A DNA stretch of 64,000 nucleotides from Brachionus manjavacas (GCA_019054805.1 JAHQIY010000005.1:5377501-5441500); one strand, 5' to 3'; positions 45,145 to 57,714 are shown, counted from the stretch's first letter. Program-made: numbers and translations. Notes: generated by a model not told the origin, from the letters alone.

Positions 45145-46225
45145 TTGTTAAAATATTTGTTAAAAATTTGGTTAAATTCGGTCAATAAGAAGATATTTAT
45201 TTTAATCGTCAAAATGTTGAAAATTCGTTTTTAAACACTCGTTTGAATGTCATTGAAATAAGGAAATTTAAAACTGTATATCAACTAAAGCTTTTTTTTT
45301 GAATTGATAAAACGTTCATTACTGTAGAGACAACCCTTTCAAACAATGAATTAACCAAAATTTTTTCTTTAAATTCTAACTTAGAATTGAATATCAAAAT
45401 ATAAATCTTATAATTTTTCGAGAGAATAAGAGTATTACGTTTTTTTAAGGTATATTTTAATATAAGGTATAAAATCTAAACGACATGTTTTTTCTCTAGG
45501 CATCCTTCTATCAAATGTAATATTTAGTCCTTAATTTATAAGCTTTAAGACTATCTGCCTCGCAGATTTAACTTTTCAAACATTTTTTTAAAATTCAAAA
45601 ATTTAGACCTTCATATCAATTATTGATTTTGACTATTTTTTGTTTTTGTAATTAATAAAATTTTTTATATTTGGGTCTTTGCTGCTTAAAATTTGCTATA
45701 TTTTTAATTTTAATTCAAAATGCTATAAAATTTTACATGAATTTATATTTTACTAAGCGAGATTTTTTAAATTAATTTTAGACATGTTTTTAAATATATT
45801 AATTTGAATTACTAAGCCTAAAATATAAAAAAATTTAAATTTGAGATAAAAATTGTTAGTTTAGTGAATGAATCATTAGTAATAATAGTAAGCATAGAAA
45901 TTGTAAAATAAAAATAAAAGATTGATTTTAAATTTTAAATTAGAAAAAAAACTTAAAATAAAACCTTTTATTCATCTAGTTGAAATAATTAAGAAATATC
46001 ACCAAATTTTCAAATTATGCATCAGTTTCACAAAATTTCGGTGCATTTCTAAAAAATTATGATTAGTTACTATAGCTAATAAAGTTTTGAATTTTTTAAA
46101 TTGAGAATCTTTGGAGAGCTTGTTATTAAATGACTCCCCTCTAAAATTTCCTAAAATTTCTTAAAAGTAAAATTATTGTGAAATTTTTTCTATATAAAAA
46201 AGCACTAAATTTTCTCCATTTTTAT
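45145..46225. other. Upstream region of MVP copy A, no gene seen
   Basis: AT-rich. It should hold the promoter of the vault gene; no individual site is recognisable. Confidence 0.45.
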
Positions 46226-46254
46226 CAAAGAATTTAAAAAAAGTATTACCTAAA

Positions 46255-48804
46255 ATGTCTAACGTAAATGCAAACTCGGTGTACCGTATTGCACCTTACC
46301 AATACATTCATGTGTTGGATCAAAACTTGAATGTAACCCGACTTGAAATTGGTCCCAAAACATTTGTTAAACAAGACAATGAAAAAGTTGTCTTTGGCCC
46401 GGAGAAAATGATCACCATTCCACCAAGACACTACTGCGTTGTAGAAAATCCGGCTTTGAGAGACAAGGAAAACAAGATTCAATTTGATATGAGTGGTCAG
46501 GTAAAATTAGCATTTGCAGAATTGGAAATTCGATTTGCACGTGAACCATTTCCACTTTATCCAGGTGAAACTCTTAAACAAAATATCACTCCATTAAGAG
46601 TTCTGCCGGCCAATTCGGCTCTCAGACTCAGAGCCATTCTTGACTTTGAGGAAGAAAATGGAGAAAAACGTGTCGCTGGTGACGAATGGTTGTTCGAAGG
46701 GCCAGGTACTTATATTCCAAGAAAAGAAGTTTCTGTAGAAGAACAAATCCGGGCAACTACCATTAAGCCAAATCAAGCAATTAGACTCAGAGCGAGAAAA
46801 GAGTGCACTGACCGAAATGGAAAAGAAAGAGTAACTGGCGAAGAATGGGTTGTTAAAAAAACCGGTGCTTACTTGCCAGGGGCTTACGAAGAGGTTGTGA
46901 GTGTAGTGGATGCGTATGTGTTGACCGAAAAGAAAGCTCTTCACATGAGATCATTGAGAACATTTATAGATGACTTTGGAAAAAAGAGACTCAATGGTGA
47001 AGAGTGGCTGATAACACTCGAAGACACCGAGACCCATATTCCGAGTGTGTATGAACAAGTGGTCGGAGTAGTTGATGTGACCACTTTGAACTCTCGTCAG
47101 TATGCAGTAATTCTTGATCCAATTGGTCAGGATGGAAAGCCACAACTTGGCAAAAAGAGATTGATCAAGGGAGAAAAGAGCTTCTTTCTGCAGCCTGGCG
47201 AAACATTGGAAAAAGGCATCCAAGATGTGTATGTTCTTGGCGAAGACGAAGGATTGATTTTGAAGTGTACTGAATCTTTCGAGGACGAAAATAAACAGCG
47301 CAGATCGCCTGGTGACAGATGGATGATCAAAGGTCCCACTGATTATGTTCCACCGGTCGAAGTTGAGGTTGTCACTCGTAGAAAGGCTATTCCGCTTGAC
47401 GAAAATGAAGGTATTTATGTAAGAGATATTAAAAGTGGAAAAGTTAGAGATATTGTTGGTCAAACTTACATGCTCAATCAAGATGAAGAGTTATGGGAGA
47501 AGCAATTACCCAATGAAGTTGAAAGACTTTTGTTAAAAGACGCTTTGGCTGAAAGAGGTGCCAGAGATAATAAAAATGACTTTCCTCGTAAAGTTAAATC
47601 CCAAGTTGTTACTTATCGTGTACCTCATAATGGAGCTGTTCAGGTTTATGATTATAAAGAAAAAAAGTCTCGAGTTGTTTTTGGCCCAGATTTGGTCATG
47701 CTGGGTCCAGATGAACAATTTACTTTGATTAGTATATCGGGTGACGTGCCTAAGAAACCAAATGTTATCAAAGCATTATGTTTGTTGCTAGGTCCAGATT
47801 TTTTCACAGATGTCATCCAAATAGAAACATCCGATCACGCTAGGCTGTCTTTGAAATTATCTTATAGCTGGTATTTTAAAATAAATAAAGAGGACGAAAA
47901 AGACGCCTGCAAGATCTTCAATGTACCAGACTTTGTGGGCGATGCTTGTAAAGCTATTGCTAGCAGAATACGTGGAGCAGTGGCATCGGTCGGATTCGAT
48001 GATTTTCATAAGAACTCTGCAAGAATAATTCGGACTTCAGTTTTTGGGCTTGATGAAGCCGGAAGTATTCGAAAAGAATTTACCTTTAAGCAAAATAATT
48101 TAGTGATTACCAGTATTGATATCCAAGCTGTGGAACCAGTCGATCAACGCACCAGAGATTCATTGCAAAAATCAGTGCAATTGGCCATAGAAATTACCAC
48201 CAATTCACAAGAAGCCACGGCTAAACATGAAGCTGAGAGAGCCGAACAAGAGGCTAGAGGAAAGTTGGAAAGACAAAAAATTTTGGACGAAGCAGAAGCT
48301 GAAAAGGCCAGAAGAGCTTTGTTGGAGTTGCAAGCTTTGTCGGCTGCTGTTGAAAGCACTGGACAAGCCAAAGCTGAAGCCCAGTCAAGAGCAGAGTCCC
48401 AAAAAATAGAAGGAGAAGCCGCTGTTGAGCAAGCCAGACTCAAAGCCGACGCTGTCAAGATCGAGGCTCAATCTGAGCTCGAGAGACTCACCCAGGCTAG
48501 AAACGCCGAATTAAGCTACATAAGAGAACAAAATGAAATAGAGATTAGCAAACAAACTCAAATGTGTGAAGTTGAAGTGACCAAATTTAAGAAAATGGTC
48601 GATGCCATTGGAGCCCAAACTCTCAGAGACATGGCCACAGCTGGTCCAGATCTACAAGTAAAAATGCTGCAAGCTCTTGGACTTCAGTCTACTCTGATCA
48701 CAGATGGATCGAATCCGATCAATTTGTTCAACACTGCCAATGGATTGATTGGAAATTTTTCTTCGAAAAAGCAAAGAAAAAACCCAGAGGATGATGTAGA
48801 TTAA
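46255..48804 (+). CDS. MVP: Major vault protein, copy A (intronless)
   Basis: 849 aa (human MVP 893), one uninterrupted exon. MVP is the shell of the vault, a large hollow cytoplasmic ribonucleoprotein particle. The N-terminal half is a series of MVP repeats ([92 protein letters not shown]). The shoulder follows at about residues 510-640 ([40 protein letters not shown]). The cap-helix is the long Ala/Glu coiled coil from about 640 ([20 protein letters not shown] onward), and a cap-ring tail ends in EDDVD. AATAAA at 48876. Two blocks (46540-47498 and 48133-48704) appear identical to copy B although the rest has diverged. With no introns where copy B has four, it may derive from a processed transcript. 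Confidence 0.97.
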   Translation: MSNVNANSVYRIAPYQYIHVLDQNLNVTRLEIGPKTFVKQDNEKVVFGPEKMITIPPRHYCVVENPALRDKENKIQFDMSGQVKLAFAELEIRFAREPFPLYPGETLKQNITPLRVLPANSALRLRAILDFEEENGEKRVAGDEWLFEGPGTYIPRKEVSVEEQIRATTIKPNQAIRLRARKECTDRNGKERVTGEEWVVKKTGAYLPGAYEEVVSVVDAYVLTEKKALHMRSLRTFIDDFGKKRLNGEEWLITLEDTETHIPSVYEQVVGVVDVTTLNSRQYAVILDPIGQDGKPQLGKKRLIKGEKSFFLQPGETLEKGIQDVYVLGEDEGLILKCTESFEDENKQRRSPGDRWMIKGPTDYVPPVEVEVVTRRKAIPLDENEGIYVRDIKSGKVRDIVGQTYMLNQDEELWEKQLPNEVERLLLKDALAERGARDNKNDFPRKVKSQVVTYRVPHNGAVQVYDYKEKKSRVVFGPDLVMLGPDEQFTLISISGDVPKKPNVIKALCLLLGPDFFTDVIQIETSDHARLSLKLSYSWYFKINKEDEKDACKIFNVPDFVGDACKAIASRIRGAVASVGFDDFHKNSARIIRTSVFGLDEAGSIRKEFTFKQNNLVITSIDIQAVEPVDQRTRDSLQKSVQLAIEITTNSQEATAKHEAERAEQEARGKLERQKILDEAEAEKARRALLELQALSAAVESTGQAKAEAQSRAESQKIEGEAAVEQARLKADAVKIEAQSELERLTQARNAELSYIREQNEIEISKQTQMCEVEVTKFKKMVDAIGAQTLRDMATAGPDLQVKMLQALGLQSTLITDGSNPINLFNTANGLIGNFSSKKQRKNPEDDVD

Positions 48805-50680
48805 TTAAAAAAAGGTTTTTAAAAAATAACATTATTAGTCTAGGTATTAATAGTTTTCAAATAATTGTTTAATTGAATAAATTTTCTGTTTTAATTTTTA
48901 ATTAAAAGTTTACTAAATTTTAAACACGTAAAAGTGTCTATAAAATGATTAATTTACAACCATACTCGGTTTTTATTTTTCAGATAATTTTTTAAGGATA
49001 ACGACGGCTTTTTTTTTCGCACGATCTTTTAAGTAATTATTTAAAATTATTGATTAATTTTTTTTTAGAATTTAATTATAAATTAATAATTAAGGTTAAA
49101 ATATTTTAATTTTAGCAGAGCTTATGATTTATATAATGACAAACAACTTACTTGGAAAATTAAATGGAAACAGGCAATTTTTTATGATTTAAAAAATGTT
49201 AAAAAAGTAAATTAAACATACCGAAATTAATTGATAATTGAATTTATATCAGCTTAAACCGATTAACCATTTGCCAAGTAGTGTCATTAAGAATTCGTTA
49301 AGATAAAGATTCACTAAGAAAAATATTTAATTCGCTTATGATCTCATTAAAATCAGTGAATCTTGAAAGACTGCATTAAGAATTTTACTGATATCAATTT
49401 TTTAATAATTTTTTTAGGCTCAAATTAAATTTTACTAGTGAACCACAAATTAGGCAGGATATTTGGAAATGGATTTTATATAAAACTTTATCACCTAATA
49501 GCTTATTTTAAAATACAACAGAAAACAAAACATAACCAGTCGAGAGGATTTAAAATAAAACTTAGGGCTTTTCAAATAGACTTCAGGTTACCTAAAATTA
49601 ATTTTTTATTTGTAGAAAAAATAAGAAATGGATTATTTTGCAGTGCAATTCTCTGTTTTTATTTAAAAAAATGCACTAGGAAGCTAAGCTTTTGAAGTCA
49701 ATTATTTACTTTTCCAAAGCGTCTTAAGATATGGTCGAATAGACAGAAAAAAAAAGAAATAATTTGCTTTTTTTCCCTTCATTTAGAAAAAAGAAATATT
49801 TTTCATGATTCATTCAATTCAAATTTTCTTGTAAATGGAACACTTTTTATTTTAAATCATTTTAAATGATAAGGAATTTTTAGGGAAAGACTAATAAAAG
49901 TTTCTGTTTATCATTTTCACTTTTATGAGATAAATCATTTGAATTTTTAGTATATATTCTGGTAAGCACTTTTTAACTACCGAAATCTCTAATTTAATTA
50001 ATTTTCATTCAATTCATCTTGGAGCTTTTTTTAGAAAAAACTTGCCAAAAATAGACATAGCTATTCTATCTTGATTTTAACTAAAATAATTTTAGTTCTG
50101 GTCAATTTTTGGTCAAATGATCAAACTAATTAATCTGGTAAAATTTTAAGTAAATTATGAGCAAACAAAATTTAATCATTTTGTTGAGAAAATTAGAAAA
50201 TAATTTTTTTTTTAATTTTTGAGAAAAAATAAAAATTTAAAGGTTTTTTAGTTTTAATTTTTAATTACAAAAGGAAACTTTTAGCATGAATTTTTTTCCT
50301 TTTCAAACTATTTAACTCATGTTATAAAGATATTTGAAAATTTTACAAAGTACTATTAAATAAAAATATTTTTCTGGTTAAAACATTCCTTACATTTTTA
50401 ATCTTACCAAATTTCAAGATCAAAAAATTAGTTGTAGATCGAATAATTTAGCTCTTCTTATTTTTGCTCATAAAATTTGCCTGCAAAAAAAAACACTTAG
50501 AAACTTGACCAGAGGGTCACATGATTGACTAACCCCATTGGCTTCTTTTTTTTCAAAAAAGTTGATAAACTAACTTTTTATTAATTTGAAAAAAATAAAT
50601 GCATTTATTCCTTAAATGAAAAATATTGTTATCTTAAAGACAAACCTCACATGAGTCATATTTTCAACAGAAATAGCAAA
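48805..50680. other. Spacer between the MVP copies, no gene seen
   Basis: AT-rich. The plus-strand open frame at 49438-49695 has no recognisable motif. It contains the 3' UTR of copy A. Confidence 0.45.
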
Positions 50681-50684
50681 AAGT

Positions 50685-51166
50685 AGTAGTAGTAGTAGTA
50701 GAAGTTCTTGCTGCGACACCTAACATGTAGAGAGTTTGAGCCCATCACCGCCGATTAGCCGTGTAGAGGTGTAGCAGCCGATTCCATAGAACTTGTCTAA
50801 AGCCATTTTAAAATTAGCGGTTGACTTAGTTTTCACCACATTTTCTGGCAACTTATTCCAATGTGGAACTACTCTATCTGAGAAAAATACATGTCTGGCT
50901 CTTACTACAGCTGCAAAATCGATTCTAATTTGAGCTGGAAAGCTTTCTCTCTGGACTCTGATGCTATTTGCTCTTAACGTCTCGATCGGATCCTTGTTTT
51001 CTGATCTATTCACTAGATTCTTGACCAGGCCTACCTTTTCTATTCCATTCACTAGTTTGTACATTTCAATCAAGTCCCCTCTTACTCTTCTTTCACTTAA
51101 CTTTAAATAGTCCATAATTTTAGTTAAAAATCTAATATTTAAATAACTAAAAAATTTAAATTTCAT
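50685..51166 (-). mobile_element. CR1-like LINE C-terminus with (CTA)n tail
   Basis: Minus-strand frame with LINE C-terminal text: LSERRVRGDLIEMYKLVNGI, SIRVQRESFPAQIRIDFAAV, VRARHVFFSDRVVPHWNKLP and ENVVKTKSTANFKMALDKFY, ending GGDGLKLSTC and a stop. About 20 nt after the stop the minus strand runs into a short (CTA)n tail at 50685-50701. It is 5' truncated; the RT core is absent. The reading frame is clean over 148 codons, so the copy is fairly young. Confidence 0.85.
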
Positions 51167-51169
51167 TAT

Positions 51170-52380
51170 TAAAACTGAAAAATGATAACATTAAGAAATT
51201 TAATTTAAATATTTTAGTCGATAAATTACATAAAAATCAAAACAATTAAGATTAGCCGAATTTTTATTTAATTTGTAATTTAGAATTTTTTATTTTTAAC
51301 AATGCTACAATGAATGATACAATAAATATACCTTTTTACCTAAAAAATGGTAAATTAATGATTTTTACAATATTTCCCTTAAAACAAAGTAAAATAAATA
51401 ACCGCATTAGAGGTAAAATATCGATATTTATGGTAGATTCGGAATATTTTTCTCAGGGAGACCTTTTTTGGCAAAGTAAAATTTTTAATGCGAAATTTAA
51501 TTTTATCGCAAGTTTTGTTTATTTAAACATTTTATAGCTTTTGAAAAGGATTGTTTTAAAATTTAAAAATTAAATTTCACAAAAATTTATTTTTGCTCCT
51601 TTTTTAAATTTTTACCCTTTTTGGACATAATAACTATAATTAATGTAAATTTTTGTCAGATATGGTAAACATAATTTCAGTATTTTATTTTTAATAGATT
51701 TAAAAAAATTTTCGATAAAAATTTGAAGATTTTTTTCACCATCGATAAATATCAAGGATTAACAATAAAAATCGAAACTTTACCTTAAAAGAGTTTCTAA
51801 ACTATCGTTTTTTTACTATATTTTAGATAAAAAAGGTTAATTCAATTTTTCGAAGCAACACTGTATATATTTTTTTCTAAATGATTAATTAAAATTAAAA
51901 TTATAGCATCATAATTTATAAAACAAAAAAATATTATTTTGTTAAAAAAATTTTCAAGACTTTTTGAATAAAAAAAAAATCTTTAACAAGGACAAATTAG
52001 TTAAAATTTACAACCATTTTAAATTATCATTATTTGAATTTATTTATCCCTTTTCGGAAAAATGAAGCTAATGCTTAAAAATTTTTAATTATCAAAATCA
52101 ATTACAAAGCATATTTTCATAGAAATAATTCAATGCTTAAATTGGTGTTATAATATTGCTGGTCTGAAATTTTTATTTAAATTCATTAATAAATGCTATT
52201 AATAATAAAAGTTATATAATAAAAGGTATATGTAAAATATTTTAAATTCGAAGCCAAAACTTAAATATATTCAAAGAAAATTAATTTAATTTATTATATA
52301 TATTAGCTAAGTTTATTATCTACCCTTTCATTTGTACAACAAAAAAAAAAATAAAAAATTTAATGTTTCTATTCAAAAAA
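51170..52380. other. Upstream region of MVP copy B, no gene seen
   Basis: AT-rich. A 75-codon frame at 51310-51537 has no known motif. ATTATCTAG (AG at 52387-52388) lies 28 nt before the start codon of copy B. Confidence 0.45.
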
Positions 52381-52416
52381 TTATCTAGACAAATTTAACT
52401 ATTCTAAAAAAACGAA

Positions 52417-55398
52417 ATGTCGAACCAGAACAATTCAGTTTTTAGAATACCACCATATCACTTTATCCATGTACAAGATCTAAACAAAAATGTGACTCGT
52501 CTTTTAATAGGACCAAAGACTTTTGTAAAACAAGACAATGAAAAAGTTGTTCTCGGTCCTGAAAAAATGGTCATAATTCCACCAAATTATTATTGTGTAA
52601 TTGAAAACCCAGTGCTTAGAGATGAACAAAACAATGTAATGTTTGATATAAATGAATCTGTTTTGCTAGCTTTTTCTGATATTGAAATTCGATTTGCCCG
52701 TGAACCATTTCCACTTTATCCAGGTGAAACTCTTAAACAAAATATCACTCCATTAAGAGTTCTGCCGGCCAATTCGGCTCTCAGACTCAGAGCCATTCTT
52801 GACTTTGAGGAAGAAAATGGAGAAAAACGTGTCGCTGGTGACGAATGGTTGTTCGAAGGGCCAGGTACTTATATTCCAAGAAAAGAAGTTTCTGTAGAAG
52901 AACAAATCCGGGCAACTACCATTAAGCCAAATCAAGCAATTAGACTCAGAGCGAGAAAAGAGTGCACTGACCGAAATGGAAAAGAAAGAGTAACTGGCGA
53001 AGAATGGGTTGTTAAAAAAACCGGTGCTTACTTGCCAGGGGCTTACGAAGAGGTTGTGAGTGTAGTGGATGCGTATGTGTTGACCGAAAAGAAAGCTCTT
53101 CACATGAGATCATTGAGAACATTTATAGATGACTTTGGAAAAAAGAGACTCAATGGTGAAGAGTGGCTGATAACACTCGAAGACACCGAGACCCATATTC
53201 CGAGTGTGTATGAACAAGTGGTCGGAGTAGTTGATGTGACCACTTTGAACTCTCGTCAGTATGCAGTAATTCTTGATCCAATTGGTCAGGATGGAAAGCC
53301 ACAACTTGGCAAAAAGAGATTGATCAAGGGAGAAAAGAGCTTCTTTCTGCAGCCTGGCGAAACATTGGAAAAAGGCATCCAAGATGTGTATGTTCTTGGC
53401 GAAGACGAAGGATTGATTTTGAAGTGTACTGAATCTTTCGAGGACGAAAATAAACAGCGCAGATCGCCTGGTGACAGATGGATGATCAAAGGTCCCACTG
53501 ATTATGTTCCACCGGTCGAAGTTGAGGTTGTCACTCGTAGAAAGGCTATTCCGCTTGACGAAAATGAAGGTATTTATGTAAGAGATATTAAAAGTGGAAA
53601 AGTTAGAGATATTGTTGGTCAAACTTACATGCTCAATCAAGATGAAGAGTTATGGGAAAAAGAATTAAATTCGGGCATTGAAAAACTCTTGGTAAAAAAT
53701 CCATTATTGGAAGCTGCTTTGACAGACAAATTAGATAAGGAACCTTTGCCGAATCGAGTCAAATCAAGAGTTGTCTCATTCCGGGTTCCTCATAATGGTG
53801 CGGTCCAAGTCTATGATTACAAAGATAAAAAAGCAAGGTATTAATCAATTTATTGGGGTTTATGAAAGTAATTAAATTTTTTTAGAGTTGTTTTTGGTCC
53901 TAATCTTGTTATGCTTCGACCTGATGAACAGTTTACTCAACTCAGTTTATCGGCTGGTAAACCGAAAATACCAAATAAAATAAAATCAATTTGTTTATTG
54001 TTGGGTCCGGATTTTTCAACAGGTATGGATTTTTTTTTAATTTATGTTATTTGTGCGATACTTTACATTCAATGATGAATGATTCTTTTAGTATCTATAA
54101 CTTAGAATAAGATAAAAATTAGTTGTTAGATGATTATGGTTAATTGAATTTATTAAATAAAATAGAAATTTAATTTTAAATTTTTTAATTAATGTAGATT
54201 TTTCGAATGCCTGTCTTTGATAGAAAGACTCTTTAAAATCTATTTATTTTTAAAAAATTATCTAAATTTTTTATTAAAAGATATTTTCCAAATTGAAACT
54301 GCTGATCATGCTAGACTCGCTTTAACCGTTTCCTATAACTGGCATTTTGATACCTCAAAAATGAATGATCCAAACGAAGCTGCAAAATTATTTAATGTAA
54401 TAAAATAAATTAAGATAAATTCTGAATTAATTTTTTCAATTAATTATCCTTAAAGGTTCCTGATTTTGTCGGTGATGCCTGTAAAACTATATCAAGTCGA
54501 ATACGTGGAGCAGTTGCATCGAAAAATTTTGATTTTTTTCACAAAGTAAGTTTTTGTTCTAAATTAAGCAAGAAAAATTTATTCTATTTAATTATTTTAA
54601 TTAAAGAATTCCGCTAGAATAATTAGAGAGAGCGTTTTCGGCGTGGACGAAAACAAAAAAATTAGAAAAGAATTTGTTTTCGAACAGAATAATTTGATAA
54701 TTACCAGCATTGATATTCAAGGAGTTGAACCAGTCGATCAACGCACCAGAGATTCATTGCAAAAATCAGTGCAATTGGCCATAGAAATTACCACCAATTC
54801 ACAAGAAGCCACGGCTAAACATGAAGCTGAGAGAGCCGAACAAGAGGCTAGAGGAAAGTTGGAAAGACAAAAAATTTTGGACGAAGCAGAAGCTGAAAAG
54901 GCCAGAAGAGCTTTGTTGGAGTTGCAAGCTTTGTCGGCTGCTGTTGAAAGCACTGGACAAGCCAAAGCTGAAGCCCAGTCAAGAGCAGAGTCCCAAAAAA
55001 TAGAAGGAGAAGCCGCTGTTGAGCAAGCCAGACTCAAAGCCGACGCTGTCAAGATCGAGGCTCAATCTGAGCTCGAGAGACTCACCCAGGCTAGAAACGC
55101 CGAATTAAGCTACATAAGAGAACAAAATGAAATAGAGATTAGCAAACAAACTCAAATGTGTGAAGTTGAAGTGACCAAATTTAAGAAAATGGTCGATGCC
55201 ATTGGAGCCCAAACTCTCAGAGACATGGCCACAGCTGGTCCAGATCTACAAGTAAAAATGCTGCAAGCTCTTGGACTTCAGTCTACTCTGATCACAGACG
55301 GATCGAATCCGATCAATTTGTTCAACACTGCCAATGGATTGATTGGAAATTTTTCTTCGAAAAAACAAAGAAAAAACACAGAAGATGATGTAGATTAA
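52417..55398 (+). CDS. MVP: Major vault protein, copy B (five exons)
   Basis: Exons 52417-53837, 53886-54022, 54281-54396, 54456-54545, 54607-55398. All introns are GT-AG (48, 258, 59 and 61 nt) and the frames join to 851 aa, collinear with copy A. The domain order is the same: MVP repeats, shoulder ([40 protein letters not shown]), coiled-coil cap-helix, cap ring ending EDDVD. The first 90 residues and the intron-bearing middle differ clearly from copy A (for example [20 protein letters not shown] against [20 protein letters not shown]). In contrast 52699-53657 and 54727-55298 look base-for-base identical to it. Both copies appear functional; a mixed vault shell is possible. The stop lies 127 bp from the convergent hnRNP-like gene. 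Confidence 0.96.
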
Positions 55399-55524
55399 AA
55401 AAATATTTTTTTTGAAAATTTTTTGTATTTTATTAGTTTAAAAATTAGTAATTCTAAATTAATTTAAATAAATTAGTTAGGTGTGTAGCTAAAATTTTTA
55501 AAATTTAAATTTTCTGGTCCAAAA

Positions 55525-56460
55525 TTATATAGATTGATTAATTCTGTAGCCTTGTTCGATTGCTTTATTTAGCAAATCAAAAAAATTTGTTTGTTCAGTA
55601 TGCGATGTTTGGTATGAGCCATAAACTTTTTGATTATTTAATCTGCAATTGTTGTATTTATATGGTCGAAAGCGAAATGGTTTGTCAAAATTATGCCCTG
55701 GTTTTACCTTATTCTTTTCCAAATTTTCTTTGTCTTTTTTTAAAGATTTTCGAATCCTCAAAGCAAAGCCTTTAATAACATGGTTATTGTCCAAAATAAT
55801 TTTGTCTACCGAATCATAGTCTTCAAAAGTTATGAATCCGTAACACATGCTCATTCCTTCTCTAGGAGGTTTAATATTTACATTCACGACATTTCCATAT
55901 TTTTCAAAATAATTCCTCAGGTCCTGCTCGCCCAGTTCACTTCCAAATCCAGAGATGTATATTTTTTCCGAATCAGAAATTTTTTCATTTTGGTCATTTT
56001 TAGGCATCATTCTTTTGACATCAAGCTGTCTATTCGCAAGATTATGTGGACGATTTTTCATTACTTCATCGACCATAAACGTTTCAGAGTACTTTAAAAA
56101 ACCGAAACCTCTGGGACGTTTAGTCTCACGGTTTTTAATCAAAGTCACTTGGGTTAAATTACCGAATTTAGAAAAATAATCATTCAATTCCTGCTCAGTT
56201 GTATCATAGTTTAGATTAGCGATAAAAATTTTATTTTTCATATCAGGCATGAATTTTTTTTTGCCAGGAGCCAGTGTTATGTGCTTAGATTGTGGACTAG
56301 AAGATGTGTACTTAGAATCGTTTGGGACATTCAACGAATGGCTCGGATAATCAGGTGAATATTGACTTGGAGAAATCATTGAATTAGAGTTTTGCTCAAG
56401 TCCTATTTGGTTAGAAATGTTTGAAGAGTAGGCTGAATTTTGAAAAAAAATATTCCACAT
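55525..56460 (-). CDS. hnRNP A/B-like protein with two RRMs
   Basis: 311 aa, single exon. RNA-binding protein, expected in nuclear pre-mRNA packaging, splicing or transport. Residues 1-70 are Ser/Asn/Tyr-rich and disordered. RRM1 (about 77-149) has RNP2 IFIANL and RNP1 RGFGFLKY, plus NRPHNLANRQLDVKRMMPKN, where hnRNP A1 has a similar ARPHKVDGRVVEPKR stretch. RRM2 (about 166-237) has RNP2 IYISGF, RNP1-like CYGFITFE and DYDSVDKIILDNNHVIKG, close to the A1/A2 DHDSVDKIV stretch. The C-terminus is short and basic, without the Gly-rich RGG tail usual for hnRNP A proteins. Musashi or DAZAP1-type proteins are the alternative. ATG at 56460, 10 nt after a GACTTAG acceptor-like site. Confidence 0.88.
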   Translation of the reverse strand: MWNIFFQNSAYSSNISNQIGLEQNSNSMISPSQYSPDYPSHSLNVPNDSKYTSSSPQSKHITLAPGKKKFMPDMKNKIFIANLNYDTTEQELNDYFSKFGNLTQVTLIKNRETKRPRGFGFLKYSETFMVDEVMKNRPHNLANRQLDVKRMMPKNDQNEKISDSEKIYISGFGSELGEQDLRNYFEKYGNVVNVNIKPPREGMSMCYGFITFEDYDSVDKIILDNNHVIKGFALRIRKSLKKDKENLEKNKVKPGHNFDKPFRFRPYKYNNCRLNNQKVYGSYQTSHTEQTNFFDLLNKAIEQGYRINQSI

Positions 56461-56499
56461 ATTATATTTACTAAGTCAAAATCCTCTTCTATTTATATA

Positions 56500-57400
56500 C
56501 GAAACTTTTTTTTTTTAGATTTAAGTACAAATTTTTATTGTAATTGCTTAATCGCTTTGAAATTGAAAATAGTAGCTCTTAATTATGATGAACCAAATAA
56601 AGAAAATTACATAAAAATCACGTGATCCAACAAAATGAAAAAAACAAATAGTCAAAGTGATTTTTGATTTTTTTGAGAAAAATTAGAAAAAAATTGTCCT
56701 AAATTTTAAACTTGTTTTAAGAATTAAATTAATCCTTAAATGAATGTCCTATTTAAAATAAAATGAGAACATCAATAATTTATTTGTTTGAGATTGATCG
56801 AAAACTAGAAATTGCTAAATTTAATTTTATAGAAAATTTGCTTAGATAAAATTTTCTTAATTTAAAATTTTAATGGGCTGAATTGCATTAATTTTATTAA
56901 TTTTTATATCAAATCATTATTGAAATTAAAGATTTTTTTGATAATTAGATTTTTAAAATTAAGCTTATGAATATTTTGGCGCTAAGAAGTCTAATTGGAA
57001 TTTTTTTAAAAATTTTTAATTGAAAAAAATAACAAATTCTAGATCGAAAATCCAAATTTTGTTATTTTTTTGAAATTTTTTCACTAATGCCAACTGGTGT
57101 CAGCATGACACGATGCGTATAGAAGTTTAGACCAATGTGTTTAGAACAGGGGTATGAGATTAAATATTTTGATTCTGAAATCAAAAAAATTAAAATCATA
57201 TTAAATGTTAAACTAAAAAAACAAAAATTCTTTTCAAAATGACAAGTCTTTTTAAGTCTTTGATTTTTTAAATGAAATGATATTTTTTGGTGAAAATTTT
57301 CAAATTGATGTTGCGCCATTAAAACAAAAAGACCTAGCAGCATAATCAGTAATGTATCGAGTTTACTCAAATTAAGAAAGGTTCAAGTTTGTTTTAAAAA
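56500..57400. other. Intergenic, no gene seen
   Basis: AT-rich upstream region of the hnRNP-like gene. The minus-strand frame at 57062-57370 has a hydrophobic start but no recognisable domain. Confidence 0.4.
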
Positions 57401-57449
57401 AATCAACAGCGGTGATGTCAGCATTCGAAGGAAAAAAGGGCCTTGCAGA

Positions 57450-57714
57450 ACAATGAGCTTCGAGCAGAGCGCTTTGCACACGGCTTTTCAAAGGCAAATT
57501 GAAGAACTTGCTCAGAAGTTTTTATTACAAAAGGTACTCAGGTTTTTAAGGTTTTTAGTAAATTAAAAACTTAACTTATTTTATATGGATCATCTATTAC
57601 AAATACCAAGTCATAATAATAAAAACGCATTAAAATCAATCAATAATAAACAATGTTTTTAGAACAGCAGGAACCTTGTGTGAAAGCAATTCTTGCAAAA
57701 TTTGAAATTTAAAA
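57450..57714 (+). CDS. Possible tiny two-exon gene, unrecognised
   Basis: A small patch of unusually balanced base composition. ATG at 57450 follows CCTTGCAG/AACA, an acceptor-like site, and opens 27 codons (MSFEQSALHTAFQRQIEELA, QKFLLQK) ending at a clean GT donor (AAG/GTACTC). A possible second exon after TTTTTAGAACAG near 57670 would add QEPCVKAILAKFEI and a stop. The result would be a 41-aa helical, charged protein. I do not recognise it, and the exon pairing is a guess. Confidence 0.25.

Noticed and set aside
44674-45151. Proteins with long Tyr or Thr runs
   Set aside because: Produced by reading through the ACT microsatellite.
46594-55052. Pairs of identical minus-strand frames (116, 176, 70 and 104 codons) in both MVP genes
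   Set aside because: They are antisense shadows; they match only because the underlying MVP DNA is identical between copies.
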